In this document: piece by piece, positions 26,423-39,765 of the stretch
How positions within the stretch are numbered: the stretch's first letter is position 1
How the letters are laid out: every line of letters begins with the position of its first letter
Source of the DNA: Acridotheres tristis
Lineage: Eukaryota; Chordata; Aves; Passeriformes; Sturnidae
Assembly (NCBI GenBank): GCA_037013685.1
Contig: CM072887.1
Span: 45,621,154 to 45,685,153 of the forward strand
Direction of reading: 5' to 3'
DNA length: 64,000 nt
Program-made: the position numbers and the translations under genes
Notes under the pieces: generated by a model
Databases searched by the model: none
What the model saw: only the letters and a program-made list of their open reading frames with translations
What the model was told of the DNA's origin: nothing

Positions 26423-29400
26423 ACTAAATAATCCAGGTTTTACACAAAGAAATACAGGGAAAGAGAAGTGTGCAATTTCTCACATCTCTCCTAATCAGGT
26501 AGTTCAAGTCAAAACTCTTCCAGCATACTGCAGACAATGAAAAAGTGCTAGAGGTAGGAAAATTATTAGACCTACAAATCATGGTTAGAGTCCTGTTTAA
26601 AATGAATTTAAGACTTAAATTCTTCTGAATGCAGGAAAACATGGACACACAGAGTTTCGTTGCTCACTTGTTCAGCTGGAACACCCTATTATTCTTCTGC
26701 ATCAATTCCTCTATCACCAGTTGTCTCATCTTCTTCACTCTTTGACTCTTCCTTTGGTTCACAAAACTTTCTTTAAAGAAAATGCAACTTAGAGACAAGG
26801 AACAGGAAAAAAGAAGGAGTGCTATTTTCTGTGTATTGTTTTGAGGCTCTAATTTAGGTTTCTGGTTGATCCAGAAATGTAAACATTTCATAGATTTTCC
26901 TCCAATAAGTAGATTGTTGTTACTTCTAATCTGACCCATAATATTTCTTTCCATAAAAGGCAAATACAAGGAATATGTGAGACTGCTCCATGAAACTAAC
27001 AATGTCAGTGGGGAAGAACAAAGACCATGCCTATGAGTCTAGGCCAAGTGACACAGTTTCCTGTTTTCAGGGTGATAGTCATTTCCATTCCCTCACTAAT
27101 TTTACTAGAAGGCAGTGTTTATGTACTTTTTTGGTTCATTTTTAGATACTATTTTATAAACAGCAAATCTCATTTCTTTTAAAGTCAACTATTTTACTTT
27201 TTAGCAACCACTGTGTTCCACTCTTCACAAAAAAACCCAACAAGTTTCTTCTGCTTCCATTTTTTTCCTGTCATATGGAATCCCTCTCTGCAAAGCCAAA
27301 GCAAGCTGCAGGGAGCTACAGTTTGCAAATATATAGGAAAAAAACCCCAAACAATTTTGGATAGAGGAAGATGATAAAAAGTAGTTCTGACAAGGTAAAA
27401 ATACATGAAGACTTACACACCAATTTTTTAATCGATTAAAATATAAGGCAAACAGAATTACATTATTACATTCATTCCCACCCACACACAAAATTGCCTA
27501 TAGCAAGTTTCAACTTGTTGCCCCCAGCTAAGCACAAATATATTTTCAATCTTAAATATACATTGAAACATAATTAGAATTTATATATAGGCTTGATTAA
27601 AGTTATAGTTTCTGTTACAAACAAAACTTTAACTGGGTCACCTATAGCTTAAATAAGAGCTTAATCACAGCTTCTCTCTGCTCTTAGAATAAACAGTAGG
27701 ATTTTCTGATATGTATCACTTCTTATCTCTAGATTTTTCTGCTATCTTCACCATGCTCTGAAGAGAGCTTGTCATTTTACTTGACCTCAAAATACCATTA
27801 CACATGATAAGCAGGAAATTCATATTTCATAAAAGGACAGTTTCTCCCTCACAGTACTACCTAAGAAAGTCTCATTCTTTTCCTTTCATTTTTCCATCTC
27901 TTCCAAGAAAATGTGTGTTTTGGCATTTTGTGAAATTTTATTAAAATTGTAAGTCACCTTTTTTTTTACTATATGCTCTTAGTGCATAAAAACAGCTCAC
28001 AGACATTGAGAACTGTTTTTAAAAACCTGGTCTGATATGGAGTTTCATAATGGTTCATGCTCTGGACTAGGTCAGAGACCTTTCTTTTTAATCAGTTACT
28101 TCCTGTGTGGGCTGCTATGTGTAACCACAGGACAAACTGTCTCTATGTTGTAACTCAAATTTGTGATGAGTGCAGAAATATAATGCAGTATTTCGTGCAC
28201 TGTGAGGTTTGTACCCTGAAAACTTACTCCAAACTGATTAATTATGAGAGGGACAGAGTGTGTCTAAAATCTTAAATAAACAGAAGCCATCTATATCTAT
28301 TAATCTAATGGATAAGAGAGGAAAAAGAAATCCTTGTCTCAGGGCAAGAAAGTTACACAGCACCGAGATTATTTGGTAAAATATTTAGCATTTAGCCTAT
28401 TTGTTCTGGTGTGCTGTGGCTTTATTCCCATCTTCTGTCTCATAATGCTGCATTGCTTTACAGCATTCAAGGATATGTAATTCTCAAAAATCAACAGAAA
28501 TGGCTGCCTTTGAAGCTCGTCAAATTCAACTTAAAAGATTTATAAGAATGCCGATGCAAGTGGACATTTTAAATGTATGAAGTCTCCTAATTTTTAACAC
28601 CTAAAATGTAAGCTTTTTTCAATAAAGAACATATTTCATTGGCATTCAGTGACTTGTGCTGAACTATACACAACTGAAAAGCATATGACTTGAACTTCAA
28701 AATCTACAAACAAAAAAGAATTCTGGTTAGTAAGCTACCACCAACAGATTTCCACAAAAACTACTATCATAATCTTGATTGCATTTGTATTGCATTATGT
28801 TCTAAGGGAATTTTAGAGATACTTGAAATCTGCAAGATTATTTGATTACATAAAAAGGACATTAGCTGCACTATGCTCAAAGGCATACATTCTTCCCAAT
28901 AACATACTTTTCGTCCTAACAAGCAGCACTGGACATTTTACAGTCTAAAACTCTGCAATAGTCTCATTTACATAATTACATAATTATTGCAAAGCATGCA
29001 TGATTCTCTTGGGATTGTTTTCTTTTTAAAATCAGTTTTAAAAAACATTAGAGATTGCATACATATTAAACTACCTCTTCATAAAAGCATGTCTTTCCAC
29101 ATAGAAGTATTTAAAATGCTAGATCTATGGACCTGGTCAAAAATTACTGTTACTGTTAAAGCCTATTGTTTAATCATTACTTTTAATTTACAAAGAACTG
29201 TAACATCTCTTTCTTACATTCCTTCCTTCCATCAGCAGTAGAGAAAATCATTGCCTCCTCTAAAGGCAATCTTGACTGACCACCTAGAGTCAGAAGCACA
29301 CCCTGAATTTCTGAGTTGGACAAGTAAAAACAAATAGGTATTATGAGACAGTAGCCACCTCCTAGTTCCATAGAGCTTCCCACATTCAAGGCACTAAATT

Positions 29401-31688
29401 TAAGACTGCTTGTCTTTGGTTTCCTGCAGGAAGAGTGAAAAAAATGAATTATCCCATTTATCAAGTTGTCCAAAAGCCTGCTACGCATAACAGCTGAAAA
29501 TAGGAGATTGTCTTACTGGTAGCACAGCTATTTCCTGGAGTATAATTTTTATTTTGGAGCCCATTTGGCATGAGTAAAAAAAACCTTTAAATCTGTGCAA
29601 CAAGTGTGGCAGCCTTCGAAATCTTCTTCAAAAGTACCTGTAATGTGTACAAGAAGCAAAACCAAAAAACTCTGAAAAATGTGAGGGGTTGTTACTATTA
29701 CTTTATATGGGACTCAAACTTTATAATTGGCTGAACTGAAAGAAGAATTAAAGATATAGGTAATATCTTTAAAAGTATTACTTTGAGGGAAGGAAGGGTG
29801 AAGAGTGTCCCTAAATATTACCACACCATGTTTTAAGTCTCCTTGCCAAGCAAAGTCAAGTTCTGCATAAGCAGAACAGTCAAAAGATTTGGTCATTTAC
29901 AAGCTTTTAGGAAATTTTTATTTCTCAGATTTTTTGGTAGCAGTGTAAAACCTGGCATGTCAGATCAGAAGCTCCTTTAATATTAAAGTAAACTAGCATC
30001 TAGGATGGCTCCTTTTCCAACCCTAGTTGAGGTTCTAGCTCAACTAGTATTCTGTCACTGTCAATATGGTGTTAGCATTGAAATCTTACTCTTTCTCATA
30101 CATCCCTTTTGCCCCTACAAGGAAAAAAGAAATAATAATGTCTACAGTAAAAATGCAGACGTTGATTTACAGTATGAGAACAAATCCCACTTACCAGATT
30201 TGGGAAAACAAAAAACAAAAAAAAAAAAACACCAAAAACCCCCAAATATCTGTAATTCTGCTCAGGGTAGTACCAGTCCTAGGTGCAAATTCAGCATTCA
30301 TCTTCAATCATATATTGAGCACTTTTTCCAAGAAACTTAATGATGGTGATAGTGAAGTTTGAAAGTACTACCAATAAGCAAGCCAGTAAAGCCAGAGATA
30401 GTTAAAAGCTGGTAGAGAAGGCAGATGGCAAAAGGCAAGAGTTTTTGAAGTCTGCAAGTTTACAGAAACAATTTGTTTGCATCCTGCATTTAGTCCTGAG
30501 AGACTGTTTTTATACAAACTACTCTTTCAACTACACCATCTAGAGCACATTTGTTCAAGACTAATGATACATTCATAAAGTGTATGACACTCAGGTCAAG
30601 ACCTGAGGATTTAGGATGTGACCTCTTTGATACTTACCCTACATTCTGTTCTTCCATTCCCAGCCAAAACCAGGTATCAAGACTTCCACCAAATGCACCA
30701 CATCCTACCAAGACTCTTCCAGATTTGCCCTTTTCATTTCAGGTATAGTGTAATGACAGATTGCACAGGGAAGCATTTTGGAATCTCTTATACATAGCAA
30801 AGGAAAGGGAGTATCATTAGAGACTCATCAAGACTTATAACTTTTGCAAGTAGGCATCTGCATTTGCCATGCAATCCTGCCATCTGAGTATTTTGATTAG
30901 CAAAACTGATAAAGCATCATACTATATTTATTTCATTCAGCAATTCATTACCTCATAAATAAGTGCTTGCAAATAGAAATACATTAAGACATTTTCTCTT
31001 CTGTAAAGGCATGTCAGCTTTGTAGGTTGCCTCATTATTTTTACATAACAAAGAGTTTCTCAAACTGTAACAGTTTACACAGAAGTTTAACAAATTTCAA
31101 GCACTCTTTAATTAAGTATGACTTGCTTTATTCCAGACTTAATAGAAATATTATTGAAACTGAGCTTTCTCTATCTCTTTTGTGGCATAACAAGTCATCA
31201 TACAAGGAAAATTTATTATGGCAATTAAAGCCCTGAAGTTTTTGAAGGCACATATTTGCTCCACCTCACTTTGGGGAAATAGTTTGTACACATTGGTAGA
31301 AAAAGAAATAGTTTATGAGTGCATTCATTTTGCACTTGCATTTAGTCTCACGGATAGACTGCTGTTTGTTGCAAATGATTTCATAGGCAAATGAATTTTT
31401 AAAATTCAAATCCTGATTCAAAGTCTCCAATTAAAGCTGCACGTACTCCATTTGTATTTTAATAGTTCTCCGTTTTACATACTATAGCACAGATTTAAGG
31501 ATGTATTTAGTGGTTTTTCTGAGGGCATAAATTTGCATTATGATTGATTTTGCGTATGACAAGGTTAAGTAACACTTTGTTAGATAAAATGTTCATAAAT
31601 AGCAATCTTAACAGCCAGTATGAATGCAGTGCTGCCACTGGTCACATTTATTTCCAGAAACATATAAAACACACCTTAATCACAATCA

Positions 31689-31739
31689 AGGAAGGAAGGA
31701 AGGAAGGAAGGAAGGAAGGAAGGAAGGAAGGAAGGAAGG
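31689..31739. repeat. (GGAA)n tetranucleotide microsatellite
   Basis: About 12 uninterrupted copies of GGAA/AAGG. The run has no interruptions, so it is probably length-polymorphic. GGAA is also the core ETS-factor site. Confidence 0.97.
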
Positions 31740-33420
31740 CTGAACCCTCTTAGGAAACATAGTATATGCCATGCAATTTTCCAAAACTGTTTGAATTAGG
31801 TGATTTTTATTTTCCAGAATATACTTAAACCAGGACATTTTTGTCATATGTACTTTGAGTTTCCATTTCAAGCCAAATTTAATTTCAAATCATCTCAATG
31901 TAATATCTGTAATTAAACTTCAAAAGAAAATCAGTTGGCTTTTAAAGTTGAGTTTTATTCCAAGGCTTGTGAAATAGCAAAAATTTTCTTATGTTCAAAA
32001 TAAGGACTGATTAAGGGTAAGTAAAATGGATAGATGTGATCTACATTCATTTGCCCTAGGCTTATATATCACAGGAAAACTAAAGGAACATTTAGTTCTT
32101 CATTGAAGAGTAGAACCTTTATTTTTATTTTGTACATCTACATAAAAAGGGCCTATAAACCACTTAAACTAGGGGAAAACTACGTATCTGTTGTTAACTC
32201 ATGTTTTACTGCAATGCAGGTCTTATTTGCTTTAGTTAAGGTAACAGAGGCTTTGAAACCGCTTGGGGAGAAAGTAGATTGATACCTTAATCAACTGCTA
32301 AGGGACACTGATTTTCTCCATAGGTCACAACAATATAGACACTTCTTGGCTTCTCAACTTCTGGACTCCTTTCTTAGGGAGTTTCTATATGGACTACAGG
32401 AATAGAGAATTGTTTACTAATTAATAACCTGTACCATTTGAGCAACAATGCTGCCTCAGAATGGGAAAAGCTTCTGGTCACACGGAATGGCCTATGATAG
32501 CCCATCTTTCTTTCCTGTTCCACTATAGAGATCAACAAATTAAGTCAATGTATGTACCTGCCATATATACCATATGACACACATACACTGCTTCATATCC
32601 ACAGAAGATGTCCTTCACAGATAATGCTGCAGGTTAAATTGATTACTGACTGAAGACCTCAGAAAGTGAAGAATATTAAACAAAAGGTGAATAAATGTTA
32701 AGTGTTAGGGATGACACAAACTTTTTAACCAGTAGATCTTCAAATCCATAATTTCATTTTGTCATGAACTTTCAGTGCTGTTGTACAAATTTAATTCTCA
32801 TAGAGTCAAAATTACAACATTCACTACTACTACTCAGGAAAAAGCTACAATTTCACTGCAAAGTCTAAGGAGGAATACAAGCTCAGCCCTTTCAGCTACT
32901 CATATTCTCTTCAGTCTATATATAAAACCACTCTTGAAAATCAAGCAAATGTGGCAATGCTTGGGTTTCACCTTTGAAAGCAGGGGTCAGGGTACAAGAT
33001 TAGAAGTCCCTCAACACTTTTAAAAGCAATGTCAGAATGTTTCAAAAAGTAGTATACTGATATAGTCTTAATTGAAAAGTATAAATCAAAAAGGTTTTTT
33101 TTTCAAAGAACTCAGCCTTATTTTGTAAGAAAAATCATAAAATGCCATTGCACTTAATCATTTTATCATACTACACAATAGCAACTTACATTCTGCAAGA
33201 ACTAAAAATATTAACCAAGACCCTACATTCGATAGCTTGGGCCTTTCTTTCTCTTTAATTATATTGCTAACTGTGCCTGTCATAACAGATCATCTGGTTT
33301 CTAGCAAAGAGATGCATAATGAACTGCTTTGTGGGTAGGCTACAAAAATGCTGACAAACTTGACCATTTTAAATTACTTTTCTCTAAATCTCCTGACTGG
33401 AGTGCTCTGCATGTAAATTC

Positions 33421-33438
33421 CAGCAGCAGCAGCAGCAG
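33421..33438. repeat. (CAG)6 microsatellite
   Basis: Six perfect CAG copies are followed by TTGCTGCC. Short, intronic and not in a coding frame of any recognised gene. Confidence 0.95.
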
Positions 33439-33714
33439 TTGCTGCCATAGTAACAGAGTTATTTAGGAAATAATTTAAAGTAAGTATCACATCATATTCA
33501 GCCTCTCATGAAAGAGAGCAGACTTGGCAGGATGATGGGAAGTGGAAGGAGAGTTATAAGCTTTTGACTGACAAATGAGTTTGTATGTTTCCCATGTTTA
33601 CTGATGCATAGGAAATCATATAGAACAATGCTTACCTTTCCATAGTGCTTAGCACTTTTATTGCAGTTTTTGTTATAAAATCAACCAACACTGAGGAACA
33701 ACTTTACAGCTGCA

Positions 33715-35175
33715 GCTACATGAGGTCTTTGTCAGCCCATTTCTCCAGCCTACTGAGGTCCCTTTAGATGGCAGCCACTCTTGACAGTTCTGTTCAAATT
33801 CCTGAGGAGGTACTCTGTTCCACCATTCAGATCATTAATGAAGATATTAAACTTAGGACTCTAAAAGTCTCCCCGGCATACCACTAGTTACTGGCCTCCA
33901 ACAGTTGTGTGTTACTGATCAACACCCTCTGGTCCTGGCCATTCCATAAGTATTCAGTCAACCTCACTGTGTGCTCCTCCTACATCAGCTTCTCTATGAT
34001 GATCCTATGGAAGACACTATCAAAAGCATTACTGAAGTAAATGTGGACAATACTACTGTTGAACCCTCATCTAGGAACCCAGTCAACTCAGTATAGAAGT
34101 TTATCAAGCTGGTCAAGCAGGACTTCCCCTTGCTGAATCCATGTTGACTACTCCTGATGACCTTCTTGCCTTCCATGTGCCTGGAAAGGCTTTCCAGTAT
34201 TACTTATTCTTTCACTTCTCCAGAGTTCAAGGTTGACTTGCCTGTAGTCCCCTGAGTCCTCCTTATTTTATTTGAAGATAGCAGTGATGCTTTCTTGCAG
34301 TTTTCAAATAGCTTTCCCAGTCACCACAATCATTCAAAGATAATTGAGTGGCCTCACACTCAATTACAACTCAACATCAACCAGCTCCCTGAGCACTTGT
34401 AGGTGCCTCCCATCTCAAGATCCACAGATTCATGTATGTCCAGTTTGCTAAAACTTGATCATCTTTCACCAAGGGCACCTTTTCTTTGTTGCAGATCTTC
34501 TCCCTAGTCTCTGGGGCCTGGGTTTCCTGAAGGACAGTCTTTTTTAGAAGACTGAGAAAAAGAAGGAATTGAGTATTTCAGCCTTTCCTACCTTGCCCTG
34601 TTTAGCAGCAGGTCCACATTTTCACTACTGATCTGTTTGCCACTTTTGTACTTAGAGAAGTTGGTCTCATTGCCTTTGGGATTTGGCTTTCCTAACTCCA
34701 TGTCTGCATGTTCAAATAGTGTCTTTCTGGTCTTCCCAGGATGCCTATCCCTGCTTCCACCTGCTGCATGTTTGGTTTTGTTAGTCAGTTTTGACAGGCA
34801 CTCCATGTAGACCTTCTGACATTTTTTCCTGACTTCCTACTCTTGAAGATGGACTGCTCTTGAGCTTAGATAAGATGATACTCGCCGATTAATCAGCTTT
34901 CTTGGGTCCCACTTTGCTCCAGAGTCCTTATCCTGTGGGACTCTACTGAGCAGATCTCCAAAGTCAGAGTCAAAGTCTGCTCTCCTAAAGTGACGTCACT
35001 GTGATCTTGCTTTTTGCCCTGCTCCTTCATCTCAGAATCTTGAACTCTATCATCTCATAGTCACTGCAGCCATTCACATTCTCAATGAGCCCTTACTCAT
35101 GTGTAGGAAGTCCAGCAGAGATTTTTTCACAGTCTCCTGGATCACTGAGCTTGGGAAGTTGCTACTTGCTAAGAT
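33715..35175 (-). mobile_element. CR1 LINE, degenerate ORF2 segment (endonuclease end to RT)
   Basis: Reading the minus strand from about 35,175 leftwards gives remnants of CR1 ORF2. First comes the endonuclease-to-linker part, with GCSDYEMIEFKILR-like sequence near 35,045-35,090. Then a linker with frame breaks includes ETNFSKYKSGKQ near 34,640-34,670 (an RT-proximal KxNFYKYVxxKR-type region). The reverse transcriptase follows: HGFSKGKSCLTSL at about 34,105-34,150, FYTELTGFLDEG near 34,070, and PVTSGMP near 33,880 (normally PVTSGVPQGS). It ends after an RDLxRLEKWA-like stretch near 33,740-33,770. Several stops and frameshifts break it, so it is dead. The FADD catalytic box expected near 33,790-33,820 is not recognisable. 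The 3' UTR is missing, so it is truncated at both ends. Confidence 0.9.
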
Positions 35176-38100
35176 TCTCATTCATTCATACGCTCCTTTT
35201 AAGGAGTTTACACAATTGCACAGACACTAGCTTCCAAAGGAGAAAGGTGAGGATTATTTAATTCATTTACAACACTCCTAGCTTGTTAACTAACAAACAG
35301 CAAGAAAGCAAAATACATTTCTAAATAAAATGTGACTATTAGGGTCAAATCAAGAACATGATAGAAAACAAAATGGGCCAACTACAGCATATTTATATAA
35401 ACAGTATCTCTATGAAGCACAAATCCCTGTGACTCACCACAGAACGCAGAACAGACACATAAAGATTTCTACCTTTACCATCTTCAAAGACAAAACATTT
35501 ATACTTGAAGTGAAGACCAAAATAAGTATTCTGATTATCATTAGAGAAGAGAGGAAAATTTCTTGGGTTTTTTCCCAAGCTGCAAACCCCACTGAGCTCA
35601 AGGAGGCTGCAGAGATTGGAATGTAATCCCATCAGAAAGAGTCTGCCTGCAATCTCTCCAGATTCTACAGCTAGCTTCCAGCATAAAGATTTTCTTTTTT
35701 TCACACATAAGATATAGTCTCATTCATGGAATTCTCACTGGAAATGAGAATTACAGGAAGGATGAGAAATGTGTTATAAGTACAAATACTTCAACAGTGA
35801 ACACCGAGTAAATTCCACAGATGCTCACAAGCAATAGTCAGTTACAGCACACCATAATAATTCTAAATTCTTCCTTATTTGCTACACTGATAGGAACTGA
35901 ATTTTCATATGCATACCTCCATTTTTTTCCATTCCCTGTACTTCATGTAGATAAATGAGTAACAGAACTTGTTCCTATACATGATTATGGCAGCTACATC
36001 CACCCAAGTCAATAGGGACTCATTTGCCTGCTCACCATCACGTTTTCTGTAAAAGATATTCTGTACTTCTCTCGAGGCATGGTTGTTTGCAATAATAATA
36101 GATGTTCTCAAACCTATTATTACATCACTCAGCCTTTTATATATATTTTAAAAAGTAATATTTGCGTATGTACACATGACTCCAAAACCAGCCATATCAG
36201 TGTGTGCTCACCTGCTGTAGCACTAGTGTAAACCTACACTATTGAAAAACATCCTATTGTCCAGCATAGTCTTGACAATACTTTCCTGAGTTAGCTAGAA
36301 ATGCAATGAAAGAGTTAGCCACGTGTCTCACCTTTCCATCTTAACAAGTAATGAACTGTATAAACTCATTCTTAAAAATACTCTGCAAGTAAACCCATCT
36401 TTCAGGCAAAATGCTATTCTTTTACATACTGCAGACTATTCTGTATCAGCTCTGTCATACACTGGAGGATGGTCTGAAAGGGTGCATCTTTCTGTTTCTG
36501 TCTGCTCATTGATCTTTGTAAAAAATTTGTATCCTGAATTTGTAAAACTATGAGATATTTCTGTACATTAGAATGTTCCATGGGCGGCTGATAGGCAATT
36601 CAAATGTCATAGTGTGCAATAAGTACTCTCTGCCTTGCAGACATAGGTGTTGACATGCAATATCATGAAGACCAATTTATTACAATCCTGTCCCAATTTG
36701 TGCCTGAATGATATGACTCTCACACAGACCTTTTTCTAAAGGGTATTTTTACTGAAAACTACATTGCAGTGCTTTTGAGGATAGATGCTACTTCACTGAC
36801 TCAAAGAAAACATACTGGAAATTTCTTAAATTTCTTGTCCTGTTGAGTATCTGAGAGAGGAACTGGATACCTCCAAATCTTGTTTTCCATCTTGATTAAA
36901 TTCTCCAAAGATTCACTGTTCCTACAAGAAGCATTGCCATTGGTCACTGACCTTATTAAAACATGTGTTGGGGATAAGTAAACTTCTCCTGCTGTACTTC
37001 TCCTGTATAGTAACAAAATTTACTATAAATCCCTGCCATCACCTAAAAGGAAAAAAACAAACAAACAAAACAAGCCCATTGTCCAACTAATTAGTTGCAT
37101 TTCTGTTCAAAAGAATATTTTCCAAGTAATGCAGTCAAAATTTGCAGCTACATACTAGTATCAAAGATGAAGGAGAATTTTTGTTTCACATCATGAGGCA
37201 TTATTGCCTTCTGAGTCACAGAAATAACTTAGTTTACAGTTTTAGTAACAAAATTATTTGATTGACCAAGGTTTATACAGAACTATTTGATTGTCTACAG
37301 ACTGCAATACAGACTGACCATTTTTATTGCTTTCTACAGGTCTAAAGTATTTTTTTCCTGCCTGTACCATTACAAGCTACAAAGAGAAGGGAGTTAATTT
37401 ACCTTGTTACTCGACCAGAACACCATGTTTTATTGTTATTTCACACTGAGATTTCCCAGTATTTTTTTTCCACCACAGCAGCTAAGTTGTCTTTGGCATT
37501 CTAGCATTGTTTGCTTTGAAATATGCAAGTAGAGGAAGGCAAAAAGAAGGAAAATACTTCCCATAAATCAAAAGATGCTTCAAATTAATTTGCTTCAGTC
37601 ACATTTGTTACCTTTTCTGTATTGAGAGGTCTTTAGAAAGTAATTTAATTTTGCTGTCAATAAATAAATGTAGAAGTTTCTGCTCAAGTTCCACCAACTG
37701 CAGTTTCATCTACATTGCATTCTTATTCCCAAGAAATGATACATAAATTCAAATATCACATAATTTAGGAGTGCAGAACATGTTTAGTGATAACATAAAC
37801 TCTAATAAAAAATTGTTTATTCATTATTATTTCCTTCCTCTTAGTTCCTCTCTTCTGTGAACAGCAATTTTTCATATGAACATCTAGTAAATAACTAGAA
37901 TTAGGAGATAAGGTTTAATAATTACAGATCAAATTTCCATTTGATCTGTTGAAAGGCACTGTAAACAAACCTTAACCAAAGCATCATAGTTCAGTATTTT
38001 TAGGTTAATCCATGGGCAAAATCGGAACATTTCCAACAAAGCATTACCACATGTCATTCCTGAATGGCCTGGCAGTATGAAAGGGACAAACAGAACTGAT

Positions 38101-39035
38101 GGGAAAAGACAAAAAACCAAAAAGACAGAAAAGATGAAAATACTTGAAAGAAGGTAAGAGAAATATCAAATCAGAAAGTAATTGTTTAGGAGGATAAAAA
38201 AAAAAAAAAAAGAGAGACCATTAGACACATTTAGATTCAAGGACCAATTTTAACCTCAAAATATAAAATATACACAGAGAGATATTAACTATAGCAAGGC
38301 CATTGCTTAGTCTATGTTTAACTAATTTGGTTTACTGGGGGTTTTTTGACAAAATGCAAATATATTCATAGGAGAATTAAAAAAAATAAAAGGTGGGGGA
38401 GATTATGAGGATAAATATTTTGAATGGTTCTCAACGTTGAAACTTTAGATTGGATGATATCTGTGACAAAATATTCAGCACCAACCCAGAAGAAACATTT
38501 CTATAAGGGAAAATAAGTCTTTTTTCATTTACTTCAACGGACACTATAGATGCATACAAAACTTTCCCTGTCAGCCACGATCCAGATGAATAGGTGGGGA
38601 AAAAAAATAATTTTTTCAAGCCAGAGTTACTTTACAGCAGATTTTGTTAATTTAAAAAATTGCAAATGCAACCAGCAGTGGAGAGTAAATAAGTAGCCCT
38701 TCACCCAAAGTTTGGGGCACAATAGCCAGTGACAAGCACACAGCCATTCCATCAGCTAAAGCTGATTATCGCTGGGCTTTAAAACAATGCTAGAATCCAC
38801 CACAGATTGCGATCTCTTGGACCGTGTCTCAAAGTGACATTTGCCAGCACATACAGCCCCAGACAGGAAAAATAAAGGACTTTCAGAAAATAATAACTTC
38901 TATTTAATAAATAAATAAAGGAAAAAATAAGGCTATTTTACTGGCAAGGCTGCCAAGTATTTATGAAACAAAAGTAACCTTCTCTAGTTTTGGTAACCTA
39001 GATCTTAGAATTTCATAGGAAAGTGTAATTTCCTT
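35176..39035. other. Intronic, nothing gene-like
   Basis: AT-rich DNA with short open frames only (up to 103 codons). A poly(A)/AG run lies near 38,196-38,217. No known repeat family was recognised. Confidence 0.55.
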
Positions 39036-39638
39036 TGACTGTTTGTCTTGTTTTTGTTTGGGATAGATTTCAGTTTCTTCCTGCTGGTGCAGTGCTGTGG
39101 TTTGTATTTAGCACAAGGACACTGATGCTTTCGGTGCTGTGGAGCAGGTCTTACCCTAAGAGAAGGACTTTCCAGTTCCCCATGCTCTGCAGGGAGCAGG
39201 TGCACAGGAGGCTGAGAGGCAGCATCATGAGGACAGCTGACCTGACCTGGCCAAAGAGATATTCCATACCACAGAACACCATGCTCATTATAGAAACTGG
39301 GGGAGTTGGTCAAGAGGAGTTGATCACTGTTTGGGGGGCTGAGCATTGGTCATCAGGTGGTGAGCAATTGCATTCTGCATCACTGTCTTGGTTTTTATTC
39401 CTCTCTCTCCTCTTCATTACTATTATTACTATTATCATTATTGTTGTTGTTTTTATTATTATCATTATTTTCATTAGTGTTATTAGCATATTTTTGTTTG
39501 GTTCAATGACTAAACTGTTCTTATCTCAACCCACAAATTTTACTTTTTGTTATTCAGATTCTCCTCCCCACCCAGAAGGCAGAGGAGTGAGCAAGCAGCT
39601 GTCTGCTATTTATTTTCTAGCCAGGGTTAAACTGTGAC
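39036..39638 (+). mobile_element. Solo LTR of an avian endogenous retrovirus (type C)
   Basis: Landmarks in the order known from a common avian LTR group: CTGGTGCAGTGCTGTGGTTT near 39,080, TTACCCTAAGAGAAGGAC near 39,151, ACCTGGCCAAAGAGATATTCC near 39,244, GGGGGAGTTGGTCAAG near 39,299, GGTGAGCAATTGCATTCTGC near 39,358, an ATT-rich T/A stretch at 39,417-39,480, CTTATCTCAACCCAC near 39,521, and the end GCCAGGGTTAAACTGTGAC. No internal retroviral genes flank it. The 200-codon open frame through it is not a gene. It is antisense to RGS7. The left edge is approximate. Confidence 0.87.
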
Positions 39639-39654
39639 TCTGATTTAATACAAA

Positions 39655-39765
39655 GCTCCAAGAGACCATTATGGCAATCCAATCTGACCTTGTGTACAAC
39701 AAAGTACAAAAGAACTTCCTCTAATTAATTCTGCAGCAAGCCTAGGACTTCTAAGTGGCTTGTAA
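39655..39765 (-). mobile_element. Ancient CR1-type LINE 3' end fragment
   Basis: The plus strand has GAGACCATTATGGCAATCCA, ATCTGACCTTGTGTACAAC, AGAACTTCCTCTAATTAATTC and GCAGCAAGCCTAGGACTTCT in order. These resemble an old amniote CR1 tail (GACCTCCTGTATAACACAGG, ATCAAGCCCATAACTTCT). It sits just 3' of the type C LTR. Divergence is high. Confidence 0.5.

Larger units (their letters stand above)
25956..33714. other. Intronic, simple repeats only
   Basis: This AT-rich interval has no recognisable genes. It holds an AAAAC-rich run (26,349-26,422), an A/C-rich run near 30,195-30,245, a GGAA microsatellite (31,689-31,739) and a CAG microsatellite (33,421-33,438). Open frames reach 112 codons but lack any recognisable features; those across the microsatellites are artefacts. 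Confidence 0.55.

Noticed and set aside
26229..26540. 103-codon plus-strand open frame
   Set aside because: Its Lys/Asn/Gln-rich middle is the AAAAC simple repeat, and the rest is not recognisable.
31544..31871. Open frames ending in Lys-Glu-Gly-Arg or Leu-Pro-Ser-Phe repeats
   Set aside because: These are translations of the GGAA microsatellite.
33994..34176. 60-codon minus-strand open frame as a gene
   Set aside because: HGFSKGKSCLT and neighbouring residues identify it as a piece of CR1 reverse transcriptase in a broken copy.
39035..39637. 200-codon plus-strand open frame
   Set aside because: It coincides almost exactly with the type C LTR, which is non-coding. The Ile/Val-rich part is the ATT-rich stretch of the LTR.
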